Assembly (NCBI GenBank): GCA_011048615.1 | Contig: DSDT01000016.1 | Span: forward strand, 1-34,150 | Reading direction: 5' to 3' | Length of the DNA stretch: 34,150 nt | Source of the DNA: Chloroflexota bacterium | GTDB lineage: Bacteria > Chloroflexota > Anaerolineae > B4-G1 | In this document: piece by piece, positions 8,586-16,694 of the stretch | Position numbering within the stretch: position 1 is the first letter of the stretch | Layout of the letters: each line of letters opens with the position of its first letter | Notes under the pieces: model-generated | Seen by the model: the letters and a program-made list of their open reading frames with translations, nothing else | Told to the model about the DNA's origin: nothing | Database searches by the model: none | Program-made: the position numbers and the translations under genes

Positions 8586-9161
8586 CTAACAAAAATAGAC
8601 CTGGACTTGTTCCTTGCCAGGCCCTTCGTCCACCTGGACGAAGAAGGGATGTCCTTGGTGAATTTCTTCCTGCATCGCCAGGAGCAGTTCGTCAATTCTC
8701 ATCTCCTCGATCTGAGGGACGAACGGGCGGGAGATGCGCAGGATCCAACCCACCAGGCCCAGGGGTACGGGTAGAGCCAGGAAAATGTTGGGCCCGTCGG
8801 GCTGTTGCACCCGCACGTAGAGCCACCGAGAGCGCTGCAACCACCAACCGAACAGGATGCCCAATAGGCCGAGGAGGAACAGAATCCAGCCCCAGATCAA
8901 CCAGCGGGTGGCGACTTCTCGCGTGTAATAGGTGGTCAGCAAATAACCACTGATAGCGGCTAACGCGATGCCGATCCAGAGCACGAGTTGCCACACCCAT
9001 CGCACCGCGATCGGCCTGGTGGTGGGCATCGTAGAGGCCGGGGAGGGTGAAGGGGCGGTTGATGGCCTGCTCCCGGCCAATCCCTCCAACTGACGCGCTC
9101 CCTCTTCGACGCTGATTTCCCCGGTCTCGATCAATCTCAATATGTGCAATCGTTCTTCCAT
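8586..9161 (-). CDS. SHOCT-like motif plus two-TM membrane protein
   Basis: MEERLHILRLIETGEISVEEGARQLEGLAG; hydrophobic segments WVWQLVLWIGIALAAISGYLL and WLIWGWILFLLGLLGILFGWWL. Confidence 0.75.
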   Translation of the reverse strand: MEERLHILRLIETGEISVEEGARQLEGLAGSRPSTAPSPSPASTMPTTRPIAVRWVWQLVLWIGIALAAISGYLLTTYYTREVATRWLIWGWILFLLGLLGILFGWWLQRSRWLYVRVQQPDGPNIFLALPVPLGLVGWILRISRPFVPQIEEMRIDELLLAMQEEIHQGHPFFVQVDEGPGKEQVQVYFC

Positions 9162-9234
9162 AGCGTTCTCCTCACTCGATTGAAATCTCTGCGTGGCGTA
9201 TGCGCTCCAGCAGCTTGGTTATAGTTTCCCGCTG

Positions 9235-9253
9235 CCCTCCACGTACTGGAGGG
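9235..9253. terminator. Hairpin CCCTCCA-CGTAC-TGGAGGG downstream of the MFS gene
   Basis: Perfect 7-bp stem, 5-nt loop, just 3' of the MFS stop on the minus strand; no strong U-tract. Confidence 0.35.
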
Positions 9254-9266
9254 GAGAATTGTACCA

Positions 9267-10583
9267 TTACTCTATTTGGACACAAACTGGTTCTGGGGAT
9301 GCGCTCCCCACTGCTTCGGCGAGTGTCGACTGTCCATTGGCGTTTTCCTCAATGTTCATGAGGGGGGGGACGAAAAAGCCCACCAGTCCCATGCCCGCGC
9401 ACAGCAGGCCGGCCATCAGATACCATACCTGGATGCCCAGCCAATCGGTCACCGGGCCAGCGATGGCCAGGCTAAAGGGTGAGGTGAACCAGAGCAGGCT
9501 GCTCATCATGGTGAACACCCGGCCCTGGATCTCGGGCGCGACCGTGCCCTGGAGGATGGCCATGATGGGGCCATCCACGAGGGGGATCATGATCCCTGCG
9601 ACGAGAAAGCATCCCAGCGCCATCCCGAACATGTCCGCAGGCGTCTGGCTCAGCAGGATGAAGCTAAGACCTAGTACGCCGATGCCGATCATGACGGTGT
9701 AGATCTTGCGCTTGAAGCCGCCCCACATACTCAACGCGATCCCGCCCGCGACGATGCCCACCCCGGTGATCGCTTCCAGCAGGCTCAACCGGGCTGCGTC
9801 TCCCTCGAAATGGGCCTTTACCAGGAGCGGCAGCAGCGAAAAGGCGGGCGTCAGCGCGATCTTGATCACCATGGCCGTCCCTATCAGCACGACCAGTCCC
9901 GGCCAACCCCAGATGTAGCGCAGGCCAGCGCGGATGTCGGTCCATATCGAGGGCTTTTGGGATGCATCGACCCTCGCGGGGATCGGTTGGGGGATGAGCA
10001 CAAAGAACAGGGGCAGGATGGCCAGCAAGGCGGTGCCGACGTCCACCGCCATCACCCCGTGCAGGGGCAGCATCTCCATCAACAGAGCGCCCAAGGGCGG
10101 GCCGGCGATGTTGAGCATGCCGTTCAGTGTCTGGTTGAGCCCCGCCACCCGTGAGAGCTGTTCCTTGGGTACCATGAGGGAGGTCGAGGCCTGCATCGCC
10201 GGCCAGTGGAAACTGCCGCCCACAGCGCGCACCAGCATGATGGCATAGATGTGCCATATTTGTACGCTCCCGGTCCAGAACGTGATGGCCAGCCACAGCG
10301 AGGCCAGCGCGACGAGGGTGTCGGCGGCGATCATCACGATGCGCCGGTTCCAGCGATCCACGTAGGCTCCGGCGATGGGCCCCAGGAGAATTTCCGGGAT
10401 CAGGGCGACCAGGGAAGCGGTCGCCAGGATTGTCGCCGAGCCGGTCAGGTCGGTGAGCCACCAGACCAGAGCGAACTGGGCCGCGCGGCTGCCGATCAGC
10501 GAGAACGCTTGCCCGGTCCAGATGGTGAAAAACGGAATCTGCCATTTCGATGGTTGGGTTGAGGGTTCTATCACTGAATGCAC
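9267..10583 (-). CDS. MFS transporter (MFS_3/EntS-like)
   Basis: About 12 hydrophobic segments; early FFTIWTGQAFSLIGSRAAQFALVWWLTDLTGSA and GPIAGAYVDRWNRRIVMI signature. Confidence 0.88.
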   Translation of the reverse strand: MHSVIEPSTQPSKWQIPFFTIWTGQAFSLIGSRAAQFALVWWLTDLTGSATILATASLVALIPEILLGPIAGAYVDRWNRRIVMIAADTLVALASLWLAITFWTGSVQIWHIYAIMLVRAVGGSFHWPAMQASTSLMVPKEQLSRVAGLNQTLNGMLNIAGPPLGALLMEMLPLHGVMAVDVGTALLAILPLFFVLIPQPIPARVDASQKPSIWTDIRAGLRYIWGWPGLVVLIGTAMVIKIALTPAFSLLPLLVKAHFEGDAARLSLLEAITGVGIVAGGIALSMWGGFKRKIYTVMIGIGVLGLSFILLSQTPADMFGMALGCFLVAGIMIPLVDGPIMAILQGTVAPEIQGRVFTMMSSLLWFTSPFSLAIAGPVTDWLGIQVWYLMAGLLCAGMGLVGFFVPPLMNIEENANGQSTLAEAVGSASPEPVCVQIE

Positions 10584-10657
10584 CTCGTGGGTTAGTGGGG
10601 TGGTTTCATGATCCTGGTCGCCAGTGCCAGCAAGTCACCAGCGGTTTCCGTTCGCGG

Positions 10658-11836
10658 TCAGCGGCCTTCCAGCGCGGCCAAGAGTTCAGCGGCCTGTTCA
10701 GGGGTGATTTTGCCATCCTCGACCATGCGCAGCACCCGTAGGCGTTCCTCCTCCGTTGCCGGCTCCCGCTTGGGCCGGGCGGGCTGTCCGCTGACCCGCC
10801 GCCAGCGTCGTTCTGCGCGCTCGGTTCGCAGGCGGGCTTGCTCCGCCTCCCGTTCCGCCGCCTGCCGGGCCCTCTCGGCGGCGCGCTTGGTCCGCTCCAG
10901 GGTGTGATTTGTCACTTGCTCTATCTGGCGGCGCATGCGTTCGCTATCCAGGCCGCCCAGGCTTTCCTGTAGGCGCAGGTCTATTTCTGCCATTGCCTCC
11001 GAGATGCGCGCTTCGATCTGTGCTCCCAGGCCCTCCAGGTCGGTCGCAAAATCGAGATAGGGACTCTCTGTTGGGCCAGTCTCCGGCTCTGCAGGTCGGA
11101 GCGAGACGCTGCCCCCCACTGTTGCTTTCAGGTGGGCCTCGCCATCTCCCAGAGTCCCTTGCATTTCACCGCCCACATCCTCTAGGCTCAGGTCGGGGAT
11201 GCGGGAGCGCACCCGTCCCCCGGCCTGCAGGGACAGGCGCAGGTCAGCATCGGGAGGAATATGAGCGATCAGGTCACTGCCGGCGTTCACCAGGTAGGTG
11301 GCTCCGGGAGAGAAGGGCGGCCCCAACCAGGCGTCCGCCCCGATTTGTTCGGTTTTCAATCCCCCGCGCACGCCCTCGGCCTTCAGGTCGCTGCCGATGT
11401 GCCGGGCGGAGAATTGCCCTTCCACCCCCCGTACTCGAGCGTCCCCAGACAGGGATTCCACTCGCAGGTCTCCGACTATATCCCGGGCATTCATGTGACC
11501 ATAGATCTGTCCCAACTCGATCGCCCCGGTGACCTGGAGGATAACGTCGCCATAGACGGTGCTGACGGTGACGCAGCCTCGTACCTCCTTGATCTTGAGA
11601 TCCCCCCGTACCGTCTCGACGGTGAGGGTTGAATCGGGTGGACAGGTCAACGTGCAGTCGCTGTGAATGTGCAGCGTCAGTTCTTCTCCCTCTTGTTCCA
11701 GCGTCAGGTCATCCGCCGCGCCTCGCAGGCGGATGCTGACGTGGGATTCCTCCGCGCCTCGCACAATCAGATCTCCCAGGCAGTCTGTGATAGTGATGGA
11801 CGGGGCGCTCGACGTTGCAATGGTTTGTTTGAACAT
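10658..11836 (-). CDS. DUF4097-like beta-helical protein with coiled coil and C-terminal SHOCT-like motif
   Basis: Beta-helix-like repeats (VRGDLKIKEVRGCVTVSTVYGDVILQVTG...); C-terminus EEERLRVLRMVEDGKITPEQAAELLAALEGR; RBS GGAGG before ATG at 11836. Confidence 0.8.
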   Translation of the reverse strand: MFKQTIATSSAPSITITDCLGDLIVRGAEESHVSIRLRGAADDLTLEQEGEELTLHIHSDCTLTCPPDSTLTVETVRGDLKIKEVRGCVTVSTVYGDVILQVTGAIELGQIYGHMNARDIVGDLRVESLSGDARVRGVEGQFSARHIGSDLKAEGVRGGLKTEQIGADAWLGPPFSPGATYLVNAGSDLIAHIPPDADLRLSLQAGGRVRSRIPDLSLEDVGGEMQGTLGDGEAHLKATVGGSVSLRPAEPETGPTESPYLDFATDLEGLGAQIEARISEAMAEIDLRLQESLGGLDSERMRRQIEQVTNHTLERTKRAAERARQAAEREAEQARLRTERAERRWRRVSGQPARPKREPATEEERLRVLRMVEDGKITPEQAAELLAALEGR

Positions 11837-11914
11837 AGTGGCCTCCACAGAAATACTCTTGATCCTGGCGATCCCTGGTGTCTTTGTGATTGGAGAATGT
11901 TGCTCTATGAACAC

Positions 11915-12283
11915 TCACTCTTCTAGCAAGCGCAGGGCCTCTTCTGAGGTGATTTCCTTGCGGGCCAGTTGTTCCAGCACTTTCTGCCGGAGATCGTCTT
12001 TGACTGGCTGCGCGTCGCCGATGGTATAGCCCAGGGCACGGATGATCTCGTCCAGGCGGCTGCGGACGGTGGGGTAGGAGACGCTCAACTCTTCTTGCAT
12101 GCGGCTGAGCTTGCCCTCGCAACGCACGAACAACTCGACAAAGTCCAGTTGTTCGGGGGTGAGTTGAAAAAGCCGACCCATCGTAAAGCGCCCTTCCATG
12201 GTCGTGTTGCAGTTGCGACAGACCAACCGGGTGGTCATCAAGGCGTCGTGACACACGGGACATGCTGTTGGAACGGGATACAT
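11915..12283 (-). CDS. DUF2089 family protein
   Basis: Zinc-ribbon-like CPVC...CRNC, GRFTMGRLFQLTPEQLDFVELFVRCEGKLSRMQEELSVSYPTVRSRLDEII, C-terminal ARKEITSEEALRLLEE. Confidence 0.88.
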   Translation of the reverse strand: MYPVPTACPVCHDALMTTRLVCRNCNTTMEGRFTMGRLFQLTPEQLDFVELFVRCEGKLSRMQEELSVSYPTVRSRLDEIIRALGYTIGDAQPVKDDLRQKVLEQLARKEITSEEALRLLEE

Positions 12284-12301
12284 ACCATCCTCCTAAATAA
12301 T

Positions 12302-12340
12302 ATTAAGTGATATATTAAAAATTATAACATATCGCTTAAT
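12302..12340. promoter_or_regulatory. Inverted repeat ATTAAGTGATAT-N15-ATATCGCTTAAT, putative operator of the DUF2089 operon
   Basis: 11/12 arm match; the arms flank the -10 of the promoter at 12321-12349. Confidence 0.55.
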
Positions 12341-12349
12341 TTTTGTCAA
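12321..12349 (-). promoter_or_regulatory. Consensus sigma70-type promoter for the DUF2089/DUF4097 operon
   Basis: Minus strand TTGACA (12349-12344), 17 bp, TATAAT (12326-12321). Confidence 0.8.
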
Positions 12350-12398
12350 TAGGGAATCATTAAAAATTGGGGGTTGGTGGTTATAAACGGAGCTGCAC

Positions 12399-12427
12399 TG
12401 GACAAACTGTTCACTTGATGGCATAAT
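12399..12427 (+). promoter_or_regulatory. Putative promoter for the HTH-LSm operon
   Basis: TGGACA (12399-12404), 17 bp, CATAAT (12422-12427); ATG at 12464 preceded by AAGGAC. Confidence 0.6.
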
Positions 12428-12463
12428 CTGGCTATCATCAACCCACACGAAAGGACAAGGCCA

Positions 12464-13195
12464 ATGCCCCAAGATCTGCGCAAAATTCGTGAACGGAAGG
12501 GAATGAGTCTCGATAAGCTGGCCTCTAGATCCGGCATTTCCATCGCCACGCTGATTCAGTACGAGCGCGGGGAGCAGGAAATCCCGGTCCAGGACTTGGG
12601 CCGGTTGGCCCGGGTGCTGTACGTGGACGAGTGGGACATCAACCCCCGTTCGTCTCCGCCTCCGCGCGACCAGCCGCCCTCCAAGCCGCGCCCGCCGAAA
12701 CGGGACGCACCGCCCAGGGAGGGCAAGAAGGAAAAGGGGGAGCAGAAGGCAAAAAAGCCGCTCCGCCAATCTCCGCCGGCTCGGGATACCCAGATCACTC
12801 ACTTGTTGACGCTGGCCGCTCGGTTTGACATTGACCGGGAGGCTTTGGAGGAAGAGATCGGCAAATCGTTGGACGAGCTGACGCAGGTGGAAGCCCGCCA
12901 TTGGAACGGTCAATTTATGCGCCGCGGCGCCGAAGAAAAGCCCCCCAAGCGGCCCATTGACCGCAAGCGGGCCTATCTACCGGAGGGGGTGGATGGCTTC
13001 GAACTGGCCTACCTACAGGAGCAGCAGGAGGCTGGCGTGCCGCTCCATATCACACTCTTCGATGGGCAGACGTTCGAGGGACCGGTGGTCGGCTTTGGGC
13101 CCTATCATATTCTGATTCGCGAGCCTGACGGCGACCAGGTCACCCTTAACAAACTTGCCATCGCCTATTACCGCAAGTCGGGAGGTGCGGAATGA
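12464..13195 (+). CDS. XRE-type HTH + basic Pro-rich linker + Hfq/LSm-like C-terminal domain
   Basis: HTH LRKIRERKGMSLDKLASRSGISIATLIQYERGEQEIPVQDLGRLARVL; linker PPPRDQPPSKPRPPKRDAPPREGKKEKGEQKAKK; C-terminus GVPLHITLFDGQTFEGPVVGFGPYHILIREPDGDQVTLNKLAIAYYRKS follows the Hfq pattern [29 protein letters not shown]...MVYKHAISTVVPS. Confidence 0.8.
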   Translation: MPQDLRKIRERKGMSLDKLASRSGISIATLIQYERGEQEIPVQDLGRLARVLYVDEWDINPRSSPPPRDQPPSKPRPPKRDAPPREGKKEKGEQKAKKPLRQSPPARDTQITHLLTLAARFDIDREALEEEIGKSLDELTQVEARHWNGQFMRRGAEEKPPKRPIDRKRAYLPEGVDGFELAYLQEQQEAGVPLHITLFDGQTFEGPVVGFGPYHILIREPDGDQVTLNKLAIAYYRKSGGAE

Positions 13196-13668
13196 GCCTG
13201 GGCGATGAACTGCGGTACCAACGCGCCCTCCACGGGGGCGACGATCTGGCCGAACTTGAACAAGAGATCGGTCTTGTCCCTGGCACACTGCGCTACATGG
13301 AACAGCGCTATCGGCGCATAGGCGAGGATGACGAGGTCCTGGAGAAAATCGCCGCTTACTACGGCGTGGCCCTGGAAAAACTGCAATGGCACCGGGAGCG
13401 CTATCGCAAGGCCCTCAGCGCCTATCTGTACCAGTCCATGGAGGAAAAGACCTCCGCCCGCTTTGAACTGCGCACTGGCGAGAGGTTGAGCGGCCAGGTG
13501 CAGTGGTGGGACCTGGGCGCGTTCGGATTGAAACTGGACGGGGGAGAGAACCAGCCACTCCTCGTCGTGCAGCGTCACGCCGTGGTGGATTGGGAGGGGG
13601 CCGGAGAGGGAGACGCTTTCGCGAAAATTTCCCTGCCCTCGGGTGCGCAACGGCTCGATGACCGCTGA
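13192..13668 (+). CDS. HTH-like N-terminus + second LSm-like C-terminal domain
   Basis: ATGA overlap with previous CDS; helical ELRYQRALHGGDDLAELEQEIGLVPGTLRYMEQRY...LEKIAAYYGVALEKL; C-terminus KTSARFELRTGERLSGQVQWWDLGAFGLKLDGGENQPLLVVQRHAVVDWE fits Sm1/Sm2 spacing. Confidence 0.65.
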   Translation: MSLGDELRYQRALHGGDDLAELEQEIGLVPGTLRYMEQRYRRIGEDDEVLEKIAAYYGVALEKLQWHRERYRKALSAYLYQSMEEKTSARFELRTGERLSGQVQWWDLGAFGLKLDGGENQPLLVVQRHAVVDWEGAGEGDAFAKISLPSGAQRLDDR

Positions 13669-14308
13669 TCAATGCGTGTGGCGCAGCCTGCAGGCGCTGA
13701 CGGTGCTGGCGCTGATTGGGCCCCTCGTCCTGGTCGCGGCCCTGGTCGTGGGTTGGAACAGCTCTTGTCCTCCCCGTCTCCCCGATGGGCAGGTCGTCGA
13801 GCTTTCCCAGGATGTACTGGCTCTGCCCGGTGAGACGACGGTTCTCGTGTTGGACCACGTGGAAGGCGATTTCGGCCTGGAGGTCGAGGTGCTCCCCATC
13901 GCTGGCCCGGACTCTGGTTTTGACGGCTATGGGCTGGTGTTCCAGGCTCAGAGCGCGGCGAGTTACCTCGTCTTGGCCGTCGGCAGTGATGGCTATTATG
14001 CCGTGCTGCGGACGGTGGGTGGTGACGAGGTCCCCCTGGTGAGTTGGCAGCAGTTCCCGCACGTCCGCCGGGGCCGGCAGGTCAACCGGCTGCGCGTCGC
14101 CTGCGTCGGCTCTGTGTGTGATTTCTACATCAATGACGAATATGCCACCACCATCGAGCAGGAAATCAGGCTGACGGGGGACGTGGGGCTGTGGGTGCGC
14201 AGTTTTGGCGGCGAGGGTGTGACGGTGCGGTGCCTGAGCGCGCGGATCTGGTGCGGCGGGACTTGTGTTGAGTATAGAACAGGAGAGATGTGCTATGCAA
14301 ATTGTTGA
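13658..14308 (+). CDS. TM-anchored extracytoplasmic protein with LamG/DUF1080-like beta-sandwich domain
   Basis: TM segment ALTVLALIGPLVLVAALVVGW; YGLVFQAQSAASYLVLAVGSDGYYAVLRT...NRLRVACVGSVCDFYINDEYATTI...GDVGLWV; overlaps genes on both sides. Confidence 0.6.
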   Translation: MTADQCVWRSLQALTVLALIGPLVLVAALVVGWNSSCPPRLPDGQVVELSQDVLALPGETTVLVLDHVEGDFGLEVEVLPIAGPDSGFDGYGLVFQAQSAASYLVLAVGSDGYYAVLRTVGGDEVPLVSWQQFPHVRRGRQVNRLRVACVGSVCDFYINDEYATTIEQEIRLTGDVGLWVRSFGGEGVTVRCLSARIWCGGTCVEYRTGEMCYANC

Positions 14309-15362
14309 TGTCGAAGTGATCCCGGTTGAGTTGAACCTCCACCACCCAGCGCGGACCGCCTACCGTCCGGAGCCGGGGTTGGAGCGCGTCGGCGTGGTTT
14401 TTGTGCGCGTCACCGCGCGCCAGGGACAGACGGCCTGGGGTTGCGCTTCCTTCGACACCGGGTTGACGGGCGAGAGGTTGAGCGATGTGGTGCAAGCCTG
14501 CCGGGCCTGCGCCGATCGCGCCCACGATTTGAATCCGCTCAACACCGAGTACGCGCTGGAAGAGCTGGCCCGCCTCACCGAGGGAACTCCGGCGGCGCTG
14601 TGCGCATTCGACTTGGCCTTTCACGACCTGCTGGGGTTGGCCGCTGGTATGCCTCTACATCGCCTGTTGGGAGGATACCGGAGTCGCATTCAGACCTCTG
14701 TCACTGTGGGCGTCATGCCGGTCCGGGAGACGGTCCAATTGGCCCAGGTCCGGGCCCGGCAGGGATTCCGCATTCTCAAAATCAAGGGTGGTCTCGATGC
14801 GAATGAGGACGTGCGCCGGGTGAAGGCGGTCCATCAGGCCCTGCCCACCATCGTGCTGCGCCTGGATGCCGATCAGGGATATACCGTCAGGCAGGCGCTG
14901 GACGTGGCCCGCGCCCTGGAGCACGAGTTGGAGATGTTGGAACAGCCGACGCCCGCCGATGATCTGGAGGGACTGGCCGAGGTCACCCGCCACAGTCCCT
15001 TGCCCATCCTGGCCGATCAGAGCGTTGTGGGGCCGGCCTCGGCGTTAGAGATCGCCGCCCGCCGCGCCGCCTCTGGGATGAGCGTCAAGCTGGCTACCTG
15101 CGGCGGGGTGCGCTGCGCTCGCCAGGTGGATACCATCGCCCGCGCTGCCCGGATGGACACTATGGTCAGTTGCGTCATCGAACCGGCTTTGCTGATCGCG
15201 GCCGGTCTGTCCTTTGCCCTGAGCAGTCCCAATGTTCGCTACGGCGACCTGGATGGTCATCTCGATCTGATAGATGATCCGACCGTGGCGAGCTTTCGCC
15301 TGCAGGATGGTTGGCTCATCGCCACCGACGTGCCGGGTTTGGGCTGTACCGTCGAGTTGTGA
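14295..15362 (+). CDS. Enolase superfamily, mandelate racemase/muconate lactonizing-type enzyme
   Basis: ILKIKGG (KxK), LRLDADQGY, MLEQPTPADDLEGLAEV, ILADQSV metal-ligand/catalytic motifs. Confidence 0.88.
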   Translation: MQIVDVEVIPVELNLHHPARTAYRPEPGLERVGVVFVRVTARQGQTAWGCASFDTGLTGERLSDVVQACRACADRAHDLNPLNTEYALEELARLTEGTPAALCAFDLAFHDLLGLAAGMPLHRLLGGYRSRIQTSVTVGVMPVRETVQLAQVRARQGFRILKIKGGLDANEDVRRVKAVHQALPTIVLRLDADQGYTVRQALDVARALEHELEMLEQPTPADDLEGLAEVTRHSPLPILADQSVVGPASALEIAARRAASGMSVKLATCGGVRCARQVDTIARAARMDTMVSCVIEPALLIAAGLSFALSSPNVRYGDLDGHLDLIDDPTVASFRLQDGWLIATDVPGLGCTVEL

Positions 15363-15392
15363 GCTGTTCCTGGGCTCACCGCTCGTTGGCGT

Positions 15393-16565
15393 CTATGCTG
15401 CCCGTTCTGCGTCCAGCGCCTCTCGCATCCGCTCCAGCGCTTGGGTCAGAACGGCGCGGGGGCAGGCAAAGTTCAACCGTACGAATCCCTCGCCTCCCGG
15501 CCCGAAATCCGCTCCCTCGTTCAGAGCCACCCGGGCGCGCTCCAAAAAGAACGTGTGCGGGTTGCCGGGAATGGCGGCCGCGCGACAGTCCAGCCAGGCC
15601 AGATAGGTCCCTTCCGGTTTGCAGCACCGGACGCCGGGCAGGAAGGAAGCGACGTACTCGAGCAGATAATCTCGGTTCCCCTCCAGGTAGACCAGCACCT
15701 GATCCAGCCAGTTCTGTCCATCCCGGTACGCGGCCAGCGCGGCCGTCAACCCCATGACGTTGACGTGCCCCACCAGGCCCGGCACTGTCGCTTCCAACCT
15801 GGCCCGCAGCTCTGGGTTCTGGACCACGCAGACCGAGCAGGCGAGTCCGGGGACGTTGTAGGTCTTGCTGGGGGCAAAGAGAGTGACCGTCTGGGCCGCG
15901 ACCTCCGGCGAGAGAGCGGCGGTCGGCGTGTGGGGATGGTCCTTGAACACCAGGTCGCAGTGGATTTCGTCGGAGCAGATGAGGACGTCGTGGCGCAGGC
16001 AGATTTCGGCCACGCGCTCCAATTCCTCCCGCTCAAAGACCCGGCCCACCGGATTGTGAGGGCTGCACAGCAGAAACGTGGCTGTGCGCTCCGTGATGGC
16101 GGCCTCGAAAGCGTCCATGTCGCGCTCGTACCGTTCCTCCCCCTCGACCAGGGGCACCAGCTTGCGTCGGCGGCCCAGGTCTCCTGGCGCCGAGAGCATC
16201 GGCGGGTAGACCGGGGGTTCTACCAGCACCTCGTCGCCGGGCTGGCCGACGGCGTAGCAGACCAGGTTGAACCCGGTCACCACGCCGGGGATGAGAAGGA
16301 TGTCGTCCGTCTCGACGTGCCAACCGTACAGCGTGGCCAGCCGCCCCTGGATCACCTCCCGCAGCTCGCCCGGCGGCAGCCCGTACCCGAAAACGCCGTG
16401 AGCCACCCGCTGCTGCAGGGCCTGGATCATTGGCTCCGGCGAGACGAAATCCATATCCGCTACCCAGAGGGGCAGGACATCCTCGTTCCCCTCTCGATTG
16501 AAGAGCTGCCACTTGATGCTGTCCGTGCCGCGCCGCTCGATGGGTTGATCAAAGTCATAGATCAC
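15393..16565 (-). CDS. MalY/PatB family aminotransferase / C-S lyase
   Basis: WVADMDF, SPHNPVGRVF, SDEIHCDLVF, APSKTYNVPGL (PLP Lys) motifs; probable GTG start. Confidence 0.88.
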   Translation of the reverse strand: MIYDFDQPIERRGTDSIKWQLFNREGNEDVLPLWVADMDFVSPEPMIQALQQRVAHGVFGYGLPPGELREVIQGRLATLYGWHVETDDILLIPGVVTGFNLVCYAVGQPGDEVLVEPPVYPPMLSAPGDLGRRRKLVPLVEGEERYERDMDAFEAAITERTATFLLCSPHNPVGRVFEREELERVAEICLRHDVLICSDEIHCDLVFKDHPHTPTAALSPEVAAQTVTLFAPSKTYNVPGLACSVCVVQNPELRARLEATVPGLVGHVNVMGLTAALAAYRDGQNWLDQVLVYLEGNRDYLLEYVASFLPGVRCCKPEGTYLAWLDCRAAAIPGNPHTFFLERARVALNEGADFGPGGEGFVRLNFACPRAVLTQALERMREALDAERAA

Positions 16566-16587
16566 GATTTCTTTCTCCACAAGGATA

Positions 16588-16614
16588 CAGGCCCCAGGTC
16601 CGGCCTGGGGCCTG
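16588..16614. terminator. Perfect 11-bp hairpin between etfA and the PatB/MalY gene
   Basis: CAGGCCCCAGG-TCCGG-CCTGGGGCCTG; no U-tract. Confidence 0.5.
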
Positions 16615-16694
16615 TTGATAGTGAGTGATGGGGCGCTCCGCAATGCGCTGAAGCGTGCACTACAAACGCGAGCCGGAAACCCTCGCCAGAGTCG

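Noticed and set aside
12293-12913. 206-aa minus-strand ORF over the HTH-LSm start and DUF2089 promoter
   Set aside because: Antisense to the HTH domain and covers consensus promoter elements; no plausible family.
15441-16628. 395-aa plus-strand ORF opposite the PatB/MalY gene
   Set aside because: Shadow ORF; the reverse strand carries clear PLP-enzyme motifs.
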